From: Hymenobacter rigui
GTDB taxonomy: Bacteria > Bacteroidota > Bacteroidia > Cytophagales > Hymenobacteraceae
Length of the DNA stretch: 64,000 bases
Assembly (NCBI RefSeq): GCF_003944715.1
Contig: NZ_RWIT01000003.1
Location: 62,001-126,000, forward strand
Direction: 5' to 3'
How positions within the stretch are numbered: the first letter of the stretch is position 1; every line of letters starts with the position of its first letter. A program made the translations under genes and the position numbers. The notes below the pieces were generated by a model that was not told where the DNA came from, did no database searches, and was given only the letters and a program-made list of their open reading frames with translations. This document shows, piece after piece, positions 57,053 to 64,000 of the stretch.

Positions 57053-57946
57053 TTACAGCGGGATTCCGGCCGGGTTTCGACGGTCAAGCCCCCAGTTCAA
57101 CTTACTGCGCAAGGTACTCAGGAAGTTAACGTGATTCAGCTTTACCAGACGGGCATTGAAGTTTTCTCGGCGAACTGCAATCTGAATTCCGGCTTCCACG
57201 GTGTTGGAACGAGAATCAAGGGAGAGCAGAAAATTATTGCTCCGCCCTTCAATCTCGAAGGAAATAACGCTTCTGTCGGACACAATCAGAGGCCGTACAT
57301 TCAGATTGTGAGGGCATACGGGAGCAATGATGAAATTGTTCGTTTGGGGCAGCATTACCGGGCCGCCGCAACTCAGAGAGTACCCAGTCGACCCGGTGGG
57401 AGTCGAGACAATCAGCCCATCGGCCCAGTACGAGTTCAGATACTCGCCGTCTATGTAAGTATGCACGACAATCATAGAGGAAGTATCGCGCTTCAGAATA
57501 CTAAACTCATTGAGTCCGAAGTTGATATCCCCGAACGTGTCCGGGTCAGTATCCACGCGGATCAGGCTGCGGTCTTCCAGCACAAAGTGCCCTTTGAACA
57601 GCGCATCAATGGCCTGGGCTATTTTATCGGGGGAGATGGTAGCCAGAAAACCTAGCCGACCGGTATTGATACCCAGAATAGGAATCTGGAGCGGGCCCAC
57701 GTGGGTCACGGTATCCAGCAGAGTTCCATCACCGCCGATGCTGAGCACGAAACGCGTACCCTGCAGCGAGTCGCCGCGACGGAAGGTGGTAATACCTTCG
57801 GGAAGCTGGATGTGCTGGCGCAGATAGGCATGAAACGATTCCAGAATGCTGACTTCCGCCTGCCGCCGCACCAGATCATTCATCATTTCCTGCATGAAAG
57901 CGGTTTGATTTTCATCGAAAGGCTTTCCCAGAATGGCTATTTTCAT
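57053..57946 (-). CDS. nadK: NAD kinase
   Basis: 297 residues. The diacylglycerol-kinase-like fold shows the GGDGTLLD motif in VLSIGGDGTLLDTVTHVG, then GINTGRLGFLATIS, the conserved TPTGSTGYSLSCGGPVMLPQ and IIAPVCPHNLNVRPLIV. It phosphorylates NAD to NADP. Upstream of the DUF6089-type genes and downstream of the BamA-like gene on the same strand. Confidence 0.95.
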   Translation of the reverse strand: MKIAILGKPFDENQTAFMQEMMNDLVRRQAEVSILESFHAYLRQHIQLPEGITTFRRGDSLQGTRFVLSIGGDGTLLDTVTHVGPLQIPILGINTGRLGFLATISPDKIAQAIDALFKGHFVLEDRSLIRVDTDPDTFGDINFGLNEFSILKRDTSSMIVVHTYIDGEYLNSYWADGLIVSTPTGSTGYSLSCGGPVMLPQTNNFIIAPVCPHNLNVRPLIVSDRSVISFEIEGRSNNFLLSLDSRSNTVEAGIQIAVRRENFNARLVKLNHVNFLSTLRSKLNWGLDRRNPAGIPL

Positions 57947-57982
57947 AACAAAAACATAACCTGATTAGGCAGGCAATGATAA

Positions 57983-59452
57983 TCAGATGGGGAACTGAGA
58001 GCGAAAGAAAAAGCCACCCTGCTGCTCCCGATTACGGGTGTATTCAAGGGTAAATACCCAATCGTAGTACGTGACCAGGTGCAGGGCAATGCCGGCGGAG
58101 GCCAGTACCCGGTTGGGCAGTACGTTGGCAGCTGTTACGTTGGGTTGGCGGACGTAGCCGACATCGGCAAAGGTATTTAAATAAAAAACCAGCGGAATGG
58201 TATTGAAGCGGGTGCTGGGCAGGCCGTCCAGCTGCAGCTTCCCCAGATCGAGCAGACGATACGTGAGGCCCTGCTGCAGCAGGCCCAGATGCCGGCCCTC
58301 AATCACGTAGGCATCGTACCCCCGCACCAGCACGTCGTAGCCAAACGCACGGTCATCGGGGTACGCAATGGAGCGGGCGAACCGAAGCTGCGCGGTGGCA
58401 CCCGCACTGTAGTACAGCGGCCCACCCAGCGCCACATAACGGGCGTAGCGGCCGCGCAACGTCAGGCTATTCGGAGTACGCCCGGTGAGAAAAGCCCGAT
58501 ACGTAACGCCTAACTGCGCATACTGGCCGGTGAGCGGATAGGCAAAGGTATTCCGCTGATTAAGGGTGCTCACCAGCCCAAATTCCAGATACTCGCGCTG
58601 CGGGCCACTGAGAAAGTACCGGGGGTTATAGTAGAGCACAGAATCGGAAACCCGCTCATGATGATAGGAAACATCTAACGCGGTGAGGTGCTGCACGGTG
58701 CGGCGCCAGCGGATACCAGCCGTGACGTATTGCCGCTCAATGGGAAAGTCCTGCTCCTGCCGCAGGTTCTGTAGCCGGTCCGCAACGGTGGCGTAGTCCA
58801 GGGCATGGCTGCGGTAGTATGAGTAACCTGCGCCAAAGCCCACGCGCCGTCGCCGGCCGTAGCCCGGCGCCTCATAAAACAACTCATACTTGCGGTTGAA
58901 ACCCAACTGCAGATTGGCCAGCAACTGCTCGTTTCGCCCCCGAAAGTTTCGTCGGACCAGATGCAGGCCGTAATCGACGCGCTGCCACCGGTCGGAGCGG
59001 TCAAGCCAGGAGCGGAAGTTCCGGTCAGCCAGGGAGAAGATGGGCACCGGAAATATGTACCACCGCTCCTGCACACTATACAGGATGGTCAGCTCCCCGT
59101 CGCGGCATACGGGCTGCACCAACACCTGATGAAAGAGCTGCAGATTGAACAGGCGGCGGCGGTTGGCCTCCAGGCGGCGACTAACGGTAGCGGCGGCCAG
59201 CGTATCATTTTCGCGGAAGTCCAGTTCGGCCCGCAGCACAGCTTCCTTGGTTACGCGGTTGCCCACAAACAGAATCCGACCAACCCGCAGCGAGCTGTAG
59301 CCGGCGCACTGTACATGGAGCAGACTGTCGGCAACGGAGCGGCGCAGGGAATCGGGGGCCGCCACAGAGGTCGGCGCCGCCGGAACGGGTGAGGCGGTTG
59401 GCACAGCCCGGAGCAAGCCGCCCAGCCATAGGAGCAATATGGATATCAGCAC
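57983..59452 (-). CDS. BamA/TamA-like outer-membrane protein with short POTRA region
   Basis: 489 residues from a GTG at 59452, which overlaps the end of the CBS gene by about 13 bases in another frame. After a hydrophobic start (LISILLLWLGGLLRA) comes one POTRA-like domain (about 60-140: VGRILFVGNRVTKEAVLRAE, TVSRRLEANRRRLFNLQLFH), then a barrel of strongly aromatic strands to the end (FFFRSQFPI). It resembles Omp85 relatives but has one POTRA where BamA has five, so it may handle a special client or secrete a partner. Function unknown. Confidence 0.8.
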   Translation of the reverse strand: MLISILLLWLGGLLRAVPTASPVPAAPTSVAAPDSLRRSVADSLLHVQCAGYSSLRVGRILFVGNRVTKEAVLRAELDFRENDTLAAATVSRRLEANRRRLFNLQLFHQVLVQPVCRDGELTILYSVQERWYIFPVPIFSLADRNFRSWLDRSDRWQRVDYGLHLVRRNFRGRNEQLLANLQLGFNRKYELFYEAPGYGRRRRVGFGAGYSYYRSHALDYATVADRLQNLRQEQDFPIERQYVTAGIRWRRTVQHLTALDVSYHHERVSDSVLYYNPRYFLSGPQREYLEFGLVSTLNQRNTFAYPLTGQYAQLGVTYRAFLTGRTPNSLTLRGRYARYVALGGPLYYSAGATAQLRFARSIAYPDDRAFGYDVLVRGYDAYVIEGRHLGLLQQGLTYRLLDLGKLQLDGLPSTRFNTIPLVFYLNTFADVGYVRQPNVTAANVLPNRVLASAGIALHLVTYYDWVFTLEYTRNREQQGGFFFRSQFPI

Positions 59453-59465
59453 CTCCCCTGTCGGC

Positions 59466-60143
59466 TCAGATATTGAGGTAGCGCAACAGGGCGTTGTAGC
59501 GCTCCTGCTCATCCTCCGTCACCTCGCCGGTACCGCTGAATTGCGCGGTAATGGAATAACCAAACCGCTCCAGGGTAGCAATAATGCGGGTAATATTAGG
59601 TGTATTGAGCTTCAGTGTGAGCCGGATGCGGTAGGGGTCGTGCTCATCCTGGGCCACATGGGCGCTCATGATTTTGGCGTTGTTCTCCTCCACATACCGG
59701 CTGATCTGGGTGAGCGAATAGTCCCGCTCCTCCATGGCCAGCACAATAATTCCCTGCTGACTGGTAGCCACGGGCACTTTACCGAAAGCCGCCAGCGTAT
59801 CACTCACGGTTACCACGCCTAGGTATTCGTGCTGGGCATCCAGCACGGGCACCAGCTGTACTTTATTCTGTACGGCCAGCTCAATGATGTTGTAGAAGTG
59901 CTGGTCATGCTGCACGTGTACATCGGTGTAGCTTAGCGAGAGGCTTCCGAGCAGACATTCCACTCCCTCCCGGTCCAGCAGATCCGATTCGGTAATCAGG
60001 CCCCGGTACTGGCGGTTATCCAGCACGGGCAGCTGCCCCACGTGGAATTCCTCCAGCCAGCGGGCAGCCTTCTCCGTTGAATCCGTCACCTTCAGCGGCG
60101 GAATCATCTGATTCAGTAAGTCTTCGGCGAGGATAGAATTCAT
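59466..60143 (-). CDS. CBS-domain pair protein with ACT-like C-terminus
   Basis: 225 residues from the ATG at 60143. Two CBS domains (about 1-60 and 75-125), with QLPVLDNRQYRGLITESDLL and QLVPVLDAQHEYLGVVTVSD, followed by an ACT-like module (MEERDYSLTQISRYVEENNA, KLNTPNITRIIATLERFGY). Such proteins sense adenine nucleotides or amino acids. In Bacteroidota it regularly sits near nadK, which suggests but does not prove a link to NAD(P) metabolism. Confidence 0.85.
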   Translation of the reverse strand: MNSILAEDLLNQMIPPLKVTDSTEKAARWLEEFHVGQLPVLDNRQYRGLITESDLLDREGVECLLGSLSLSYTDVHVQHDQHFYNIIELAVQNKVQLVPVLDAQHEYLGVVTVSDTLAAFGKVPVATSQQGIIVLAMEERDYSLTQISRYVEENNAKIMSAHVAQDEHDPYRIRLTLKLNTPNITRIIATLERFGYSITAQFSGTGEVTEDEQERYNALLRYLNI

Positions 60144-60301
60144 CGGAGAGCAGGCAAAAAGCGGAATAGAAGCGCGGAGGGCAGGGACAATATAAGCTGT
60201 AACGCCAGAAGAAGGTTTTGCGGTAAGCAAGCAGCTGGTTACTGGCTGAAAGAGCGACAAAACCAGCTTAACGGTTGCAGACAGCGGGTAAGCTGCCGGT
60301 A

Positions 60302-61078
60302 TTACGCGGCTACTGATACTGCGGTGCGCTCCAGAAAGGCCATGAGCAGCTGATTGAACTGCCGGGGGCGCTCCATCATGGGAGCGTGGCCGCAATGGTC
60401 GAGGAAACGCAACTCTGCGCCCTTGATCAGTCGACCGAACTCATGCGCCACTATCGGTGGAGTAATGGTATCATTGAGGCCCCAAACCAGCAGCGTAGGC
60501 ACCTTTATTTTATGCAGTTCCTTGGCCAGGTTATGCCGCTGTGCCGAGCGGGCAATGCTGATGATGCGCAGACATTTGGCATTAGAATTCGTCACGCTGA
60601 ACACTTCATCTACCAATTCCTGCGTAGCCACGGCGGGGTCATAGAAGGTATAAGCCACCCGTTCCTGCACGTAAGCATAGTTACCGCGCTTAGGAAACGA
60701 GCCTCCCATGCCATCCTCAAACAGCCCGCTGCTACCAGTGAGTACCAGCCGTTTCACCCGATCAGGGTTCTGGAGGGTATATACCAGCGCAATATGACCA
60801 CCAAGCGAGTTGCCCAGCACCGTGCAGGGCTGGGTCAGGTTGATTTCGGCCAGAAAATCCTCCACAAAGCTCACCAGACCTGGCACGCCGGCTTTCAGCA
60901 GCGGCATGTCGTAGATGGGCAGCAGCGGAATAACTACGCGGTACCGGGCACTGAACTCCTGCACTACATCCTGCCAGTTGCTGAGGGCCCCGAACAGGCC
61001 GTGCAGCAGCAGCAGCACCTCGCCGGAGCCTTCATCTACATACTGGAATTCGTTTTTCTCCTTGATCTGCAGCTCCAT
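60302..61078 (-). CDS. Alpha/beta-hydrolase
   Basis: 258 residues from the ATG at 61078. Oxyanion motif LLLLHGLFGALSNW, nucleophile elbow VLGNSLGGHIAL (Ser), acid in LLVWGLNDTITPP and base in FLDHCGHAPMMERP. Typical of small serine hydrolases of the BioH/MhpC type. Substrate unknown. It follows pabA/trpG by five bases, so the two are probably cotranscribed. Confidence 0.85.
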   Translation of the reverse strand: MELQIKEKNEFQYVDEGSGEVLLLLHGLFGALSNWQDVVQEFSARYRVVIPLLPIYDMPLLKAGVPGLVSFVEDFLAEINLTQPCTVLGNSLGGHIALVYTLQNPDRVKRLVLTGSSGLFEDGMGGSFPKRGNYAYVQERVAYTFYDPAVATQELVDEVFSVTNSNAKCLRIISIARSAQRHNLAKELHKIKVPTLLVWGLNDTITPPIVAHEFGRLIKGAELRFLDHCGHAPMMERPRQFNQLLMAFLERTAVSVAA

Positions 61079-61083
61079 CGTCG

Positions 61084-61701
61084 CTAGGAAATGTACCCGC
61101 CGCCAGTGGTGGCCGAAGCGGGCTGTGCAATGATACAATTCTTGACCCAATTGCCCAGAAGTGCCAGTCCATGCGGCGTCAGCAGGGCTTCGGGGTGAAA
61201 CTGTACGCCCCATAACGGCAGCGTACGGTGGCGCAGCGCCATTATCTCGGGAGACTCACCAGCTGTAAAGGCCAGTGGCTCCAGCGTGGCCGGCAGGTTG
61301 TGCAGCACTAAGGAATGGTAGCGCGTAACCGACATATGTGCCGGTAACCCCTGCCAGAGCGGGTCAGGCTGGATCCAGATAATATCCGACACCTTGCCGT
61401 GCATGGGCCGCTGCCCGCGCACTACCTGAGCCCCAAAAAACTCACCCAGCGCCTGATGCCCCAGGCATACACCCAGCATGGGCTTTTGGGCATGATATTC
61501 CTGGATAACGGCCATCAGGTGGCCGGCAGCAGCGGGTGTGCCCGGTCCCGGCGACAGAACCAGCGCATCGAATACGAGTTGCCGCAGCTCAGCCAGCGGC
61601 ACGTTGTTACGGCGCACTTCTACGTCGCAACCCAGCTGCTGAAGATAATCCAGCAGGTTGTAGGTAAACGAATCGAAGTTATCCAGCAGTAACAAACGCA
61701 T
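61084..61701 (-). CDS. Glutamine amidotransferase subunit (PabA/TrpG type)
   Basis: 205 residues from the ATG at 61701. Class I amidotransferase: LLLLDNFDSFTYNLLDYLQQ, VLSPGPGTPAAAG, the nucleophile cysteine in MLGVCLGHQALGEFFG and the C-terminal catalytic pair in WGVQFHPEALLTPHG. It supplies ammonia from glutamine to an aminodeoxychorismate or anthranilate synthase. No trpE or pabB neighbour is present, so folate versus tryptophan cannot be decided here. Confidence 0.92.
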   Translation of the reverse strand: MRLLLLDNFDSFTYNLLDYLQQLGCDVEVRRNNVPLAELRQLVFDALVLSPGPGTPAAAGHLMAVIQEYHAQKPMLGVCLGHQALGEFFGAQVVRGQRPMHGKVSDIIWIQPDPLWQGLPAHMSVTRYHSLVLHNLPATLEPLAFTAGESPEIMALRHRTLPLWGVQFHPEALLTPHGLALLGNWVKNCIIAQPASATTGGGYIS

Positions 61702-61779
61702 ACGCAACAGCAACGAACGGCTGCTTCAATAGGAAGGCGGCGGGTACCAACGGCTTCTGACAAAGCCCCCCGGGGGTAA

Positions 61780-62301
61780 TCAAAAAACGCCCCGCAGCCG
61801 GTCGAGCAGAGTACCGGCGAAAGGCATCACAAATGCCACTACACTCAGTGCCAACGGGGTAGCCTCTCGCACAATGGGCAGCACCTGCGAAGTGGCAACC
61901 AGCTGCGGTGAAATCAGCTGCAGGCCCGCCATGCCAAGGCCGTGAAGCAGCAGACTCATGCCCAGCACCCATTTCAAAACCCCGGAGGCGGCCCCACCTA
62001 GGTTGTCCAGCATACCCAAGGGCGTGAGGTGAACAGCCGTTTTGATGAATTTGCTCAGCAGGTGCACGCCCCACACAATGGCGGCAAACACCAATACAAA
62101 CGAGACCAGCGGCAGCATGCCAAAGGCCTCTCCCACGTAATGGCGCACCAATGGAATGGCATCATTCAATAGCGCCAGCCCACCAACCACGCCCAGCACA
62201 AAAGCCAGCAGAGAGGCCACTTCCAGCACCAACCCGCGTCGGTAGCCCTGCACTGCCCCGATACCCAGCGGAATCAGCAGGAAAATATCGAAGGTGGACA
62301 T
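61780..62301 (-). CDS. CvpA-family membrane protein
   Basis: 173 residues with four membrane helices. N-terminal FDIFLLIPLGIGAVQGYRRG matches CvpA, followed by LEVASLLAFVLGVVGGLALL and later helices FVLVFAAIVWGVHLLSKFI and GVLKWVLGMSLLLHG. In enterobacteria CvpA is needed for colicin V export and for bile resistance; its general role is in envelope homeostasis. Upstream of pabA/trpG on the same strand, 78 bases apart. Confidence 0.88.
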   Translation of the reverse strand: MSTFDIFLLIPLGIGAVQGYRRGLVLEVASLLAFVLGVVGGLALLNDAIPLVRHYVGEAFGMLPLVSFVLVFAAIVWGVHLLSKFIKTAVHLTPLGMLDNLGGAASGVLKWVLGMSLLLHGLGMAGLQLISPQLVATSQVLPIVREATPLALSVVAFVMPFAGTLLDRLRGVF

Positions 62302-62424
62302 AGCAGGAAAACCGTTGAACTGCGGATTGCTGGATTGTTAAACTGCTGAATAGACCAACTGCGGTACCGCTGAAAACGCCTTTCCCGCTGCATCAATCCA
62401 CTCACTCAGCCATCTGCCAGTTCA
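62302..62424. repeat. Degenerate word-type inverted repeat
   Basis: Left part GTTGAACTGCGGATTGCTGG and the right-hand GCCATCTGCCAGTTCAC read as imperfect complements with shared words (GAACTG, GATTG, GCTG). A looser relative occurs at 13664-13755 (GTTGAACTGGTGAACGGCTT and a partial complement). Noisy but consistent with the word-repeat style. Confidence 0.4.
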
Positions 62425-62889
62425 CTACAGATTTGTGTTGTTAAGCAGGTTGTTGACGGTCTGGGAAATCAGACGGCCGTCGGCCAGGCCAGCCAGCTCG
62501 CGGGCAGCTACGCCCATTACCTTACCCATATCGGAAGGACCGGTAGCCCCCACGCGCTGGATGATACCTACCAGCTTCTCCACCAGATCAGCCTCCGAGA
62601 GCTGCTGGGGCAGATACTCCTCAATAATGGCCAGCTCGGCCAGCTCTACCTCTTCCAGGTCGGAGCGGAACTGTTTCTGGTACATTTCGGCGGCTTCGCG
62701 GCGCTGCTTGGCAGATTTGGTCAGCAGCTTCATCTCGGCATCGGGCGTGAGGGCGGCCCCATGCTGCCCCTCGGCCGTTTCGGCCAGCATAATCTGGGAT
62801 TTAATGCTGCGCAGTGCGGTCAGCCGCACTTTGTCTTTCGCCAGCATGGCCTTTTTGATATCGGCGTCGATGGTTTCTTTCAGAGCCAT
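62425..62889 (-). CDS. GatB/YqeY-domain protein
   Basis: 154 residues from the ATG at 62889 (MALKETIDADIKKAMLAKDK). The YqeY fold: VRLTALRSIKSQIMLAETAE, AEMYQKQFRSDLEEVELAEL, then IIEEYLPQQLSEADLVEKLV and DMGKVMGVAARELAGLADGR. Related to the tRNA-binding tail of GatB, but stand-alone YqeY proteins have unclear function, perhaps assisting tRNA amidotransfer. Upstream of the CvpA gene. Confidence 0.88.
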   Translation of the reverse strand: MALKETIDADIKKAMLAKDKVRLTALRSIKSQIMLAETAEGQHGAALTPDAEMKLLTKSAKQRREAAEMYQKQFRSDLEEVELAELAIIEEYLPQQLSEADLVEKLVGIIQRVGATGPSDMGKVMGVAARELAGLADGRLISQTVNNLLNNTNL

Positions 62890-62918
62890 AGGAATGGGGG
62901 GATAATGAGAGTGCAAGA

Positions 62919-63974
62919 TTACGGCTTATTCCGGAATACGGGCTGGCCGGCCGGGGTTTCGGGCAGCGCCAGGGCCGCCAGCAGACCGGCAGCATCGTCT
63001 ACGTAGAGCGTCAGCTCGCGGGCAACCCGGTGTAGCCCGTAGGGGCCGCTGATGGACTGCGGACCAGCCAACATCAGCCGCACGTTGGGCGGCGTGAGCA
63101 GCGGCCGGGCCAGGTTCAGCCGGCCCGGGGCCGGGGCGGGCGTATCGGGCAGCCGCTGGGCCGCTGCCAGCGCCGCCAAGGGCAGCCGCACCGTCCAGAA
63201 AAACCCGACGCGCACCACCAGCTCCTGCTCGGGCGTGAGCTGCACCGGCAGCAGCCGCACGGCCCGGGCGTGGGCCAGCAGCGCCAGCAGCCCGTAGAGA
63301 TGTAGTACCAGCGCCACTCCGGCTACCAGCGGATTCCAGCGGATCAGCAGCAGGTGCAGTGCCCCCATTTCGGCCACCGACAGCAGCATCACCGTGCCCA
63401 CGTACGCCGTGAAGGCCGATTCCTGGTAGCTGGTGAACACGCGGCTGCCCGTGGTGGCTACCGGCCGGGCCCGCCAGCTCAGCAGGGCGTAGTAGAACAC
63501 CTGCAGCTCGAACACCAGCGGGGCCAGCGGCCGGCCGAATACCTGCCGGAAAGCCGCCGTAAGCTGCTCCGCCACCTCAGAGGTGTGCTGCCCGGCGGCC
63601 CGGCAGGCCAGCTGCAGCCGCCGCAGATTCAGCAGCAGCAGCGCAGCCGTCAGCACCTCTACCCCACCCAGGGCCTGCCCCGCCCACCGGACATATTGCT
63701 GCTGCGGGCCCGGCAGCAGCCAGTAGCCCAAAGCCACGGCGGCCGTAAAGGCAGCAGCCACGGTGCTCACTGGCAGCCGGTAGGGCCTCACTACCAGCAG
63801 GTAGAACAGCATGGGCAGCCCCAGCAGCACATCGAAGCTTACGGCGGCCGGCAGCAAAGGGCGCTGCAGGAACACCGGCTGCCGGATTACCAACCACTCA
63901 ATACCGATGACGGCCAGCACCAGCAGGCCAAATCCCAGCGCAGGCCGGGCCGAAACAGGCAGACGAACAACCAT
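62919..63974 (-). CDS. Multi-pass membrane protein of unknown function
   Basis: 351 residues, strongly hydrophobic in the N-terminal two thirds: LGFGLLVLAVIGIEWLVI, LGLPMLFYLLVVRPY, VAAAFTAAVALGYWLL, VEVLTAALLLLNLRRLQL and VAGVALVLHLYGLLALLAH, so six to eight helices. The C-terminal 100 residues are soluble and end PETPAGQPVFRNKP. Very high G+C and Leu/Ala content. No family recognised; it may be cut from further upstream context outside the window. Start ATG at 63974. Confidence 0.7.
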   Translation of the reverse strand: MVVRLPVSARPALGFGLLVLAVIGIEWLVIRQPVFLQRPLLPAAVSFDVLLGLPMLFYLLVVRPYRLPVSTVAAAFTAAVALGYWLLPGPQQQYVRWAGQALGGVEVLTAALLLLNLRRLQLACRAAGQHTSEVAEQLTAAFRQVFGRPLAPLVFELQVFYYALLSWRARPVATTGSRVFTSYQESAFTAYVGTVMLLSVAEMGALHLLLIRWNPLVAGVALVLHLYGLLALLAHARAVRLLPVQLTPEQELVVRVGFFWTVRLPLAALAAAQRLPDTPAPAPGRLNLARPLLTPPNVRLMLAGPQSISGPYGLHRVARELTLYVDDAAGLLAALALPETPAGQPVFRNKP

Positions 63975-64000
63975 AGCTACTTCAACTAAAATAGGCCGGC

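Noticed and set aside
1..64000. CRISPR arrays, tRNA or rRNA genes, insertion sequences, prophage or toxin-antitoxin modules
   Set aside because: No direct repeats with regular spacers, no tRNA-like cloverleaf, no transposase or phage motif was recognised in any frame. Short tRNA genes could still be missed by eye.

Overview
The window looks like chromosomal DNA of a Hymenobacter-like member of the Bacteroidota (Cytophagales). This is inferred from the gliding-motility lipoproteins GldB and GldD, the 29-residue AURKAIP1/COX24 ribosomal protein, LytTR signalling, a Bacteroidota-type ExbB-ExbD-ExbD-TonB operon, tandem DUF6089-type barrels beside uppS-bamA-ompH-ompH, promoters of the Bacteroidota form TTTG-N19/21-TAnnTTTG, GTG/TTG starts and weak Shine-Dalgarno sites. 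GC content appears high. No rRNA, tRNA, CRISPR array, insertion sequence or phage gene was seen; almost everything is core genome.

Layout. 1-5 kb: a cut glycosyltransferase, gldB, a small beta-barrel, a decayed carboxypeptidase-regulatory-like gene and a small secreted protein. 4.5-7.6 kb: a LytTR response regulator facing a hybrid histidine kinase. 7.7-15.9 kb: an RNA/DNA-maintenance block (rng, mS38-like protein, TPR protein, HU, mutY, ssb, gldD, recG). 16-20 kb: a secreted propeller-like protein and glutamate dehydrogenase. 20-28.6 kb: a fatty-acid beta-oxidation cluster (fadE, fadA, fadN-type fusion, MarR regulator, acyl-CoA ligase) in the same fadN-fadA-fadE order as Bacillus, with a shared operator-like sequence upstream of marR and of fadE. 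28.7-32.7 kb: a degenerate arginase-fold protein, a cytochrome b5-like protein, murQ, a hypothetical protein and two tandem alanine/aspartate-rich lipoproteins. 32.8-41.8 kb: der, era, hemH, a PRC-barrel protein, cysteine desulfurase, phosphoglucosamine mutase and mazG. 41.8-49.1 kb: the energy-transduction operon exbB-exbD-exbD-tonB, a second tonB, a PstS-like lipoprotein and a large TPR protein. 49.2-64 kb: a long minus-strand envelope series (rluD, two ompH/skp, bamA, uppS, two DUF6089-type barrels, nadK, a BamA-like barrel, a CBS/ACT protein, a hydrolase, pabA/trpG, cvpA, yqeY-like, a membrane protein).

How the parts fit: the bam/ompH/uppS genes and both BamA-like proteins build the outer membrane, which the ExbBD-TonB operon then energises. 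The fad cluster feeds on fatty acids under a probable MarR switch. Many intergenic spaces carry Bacteroidota-style palindromic repeats: two copies of a GTAGAGACGC element, a CCCCTCC element, and several inverted repeats built from short repeated words. No clear new defence or mobile system was found. The most distinctive signals are the shared fad operator, the paired non-standard promoters of the tandem lipoproteins, an arginase-fold protein that has lost exactly one metal site, a cytochrome b5 gene whose reading frame runs through an intergenic repeat, and the missing gldE between ssb and gldD.
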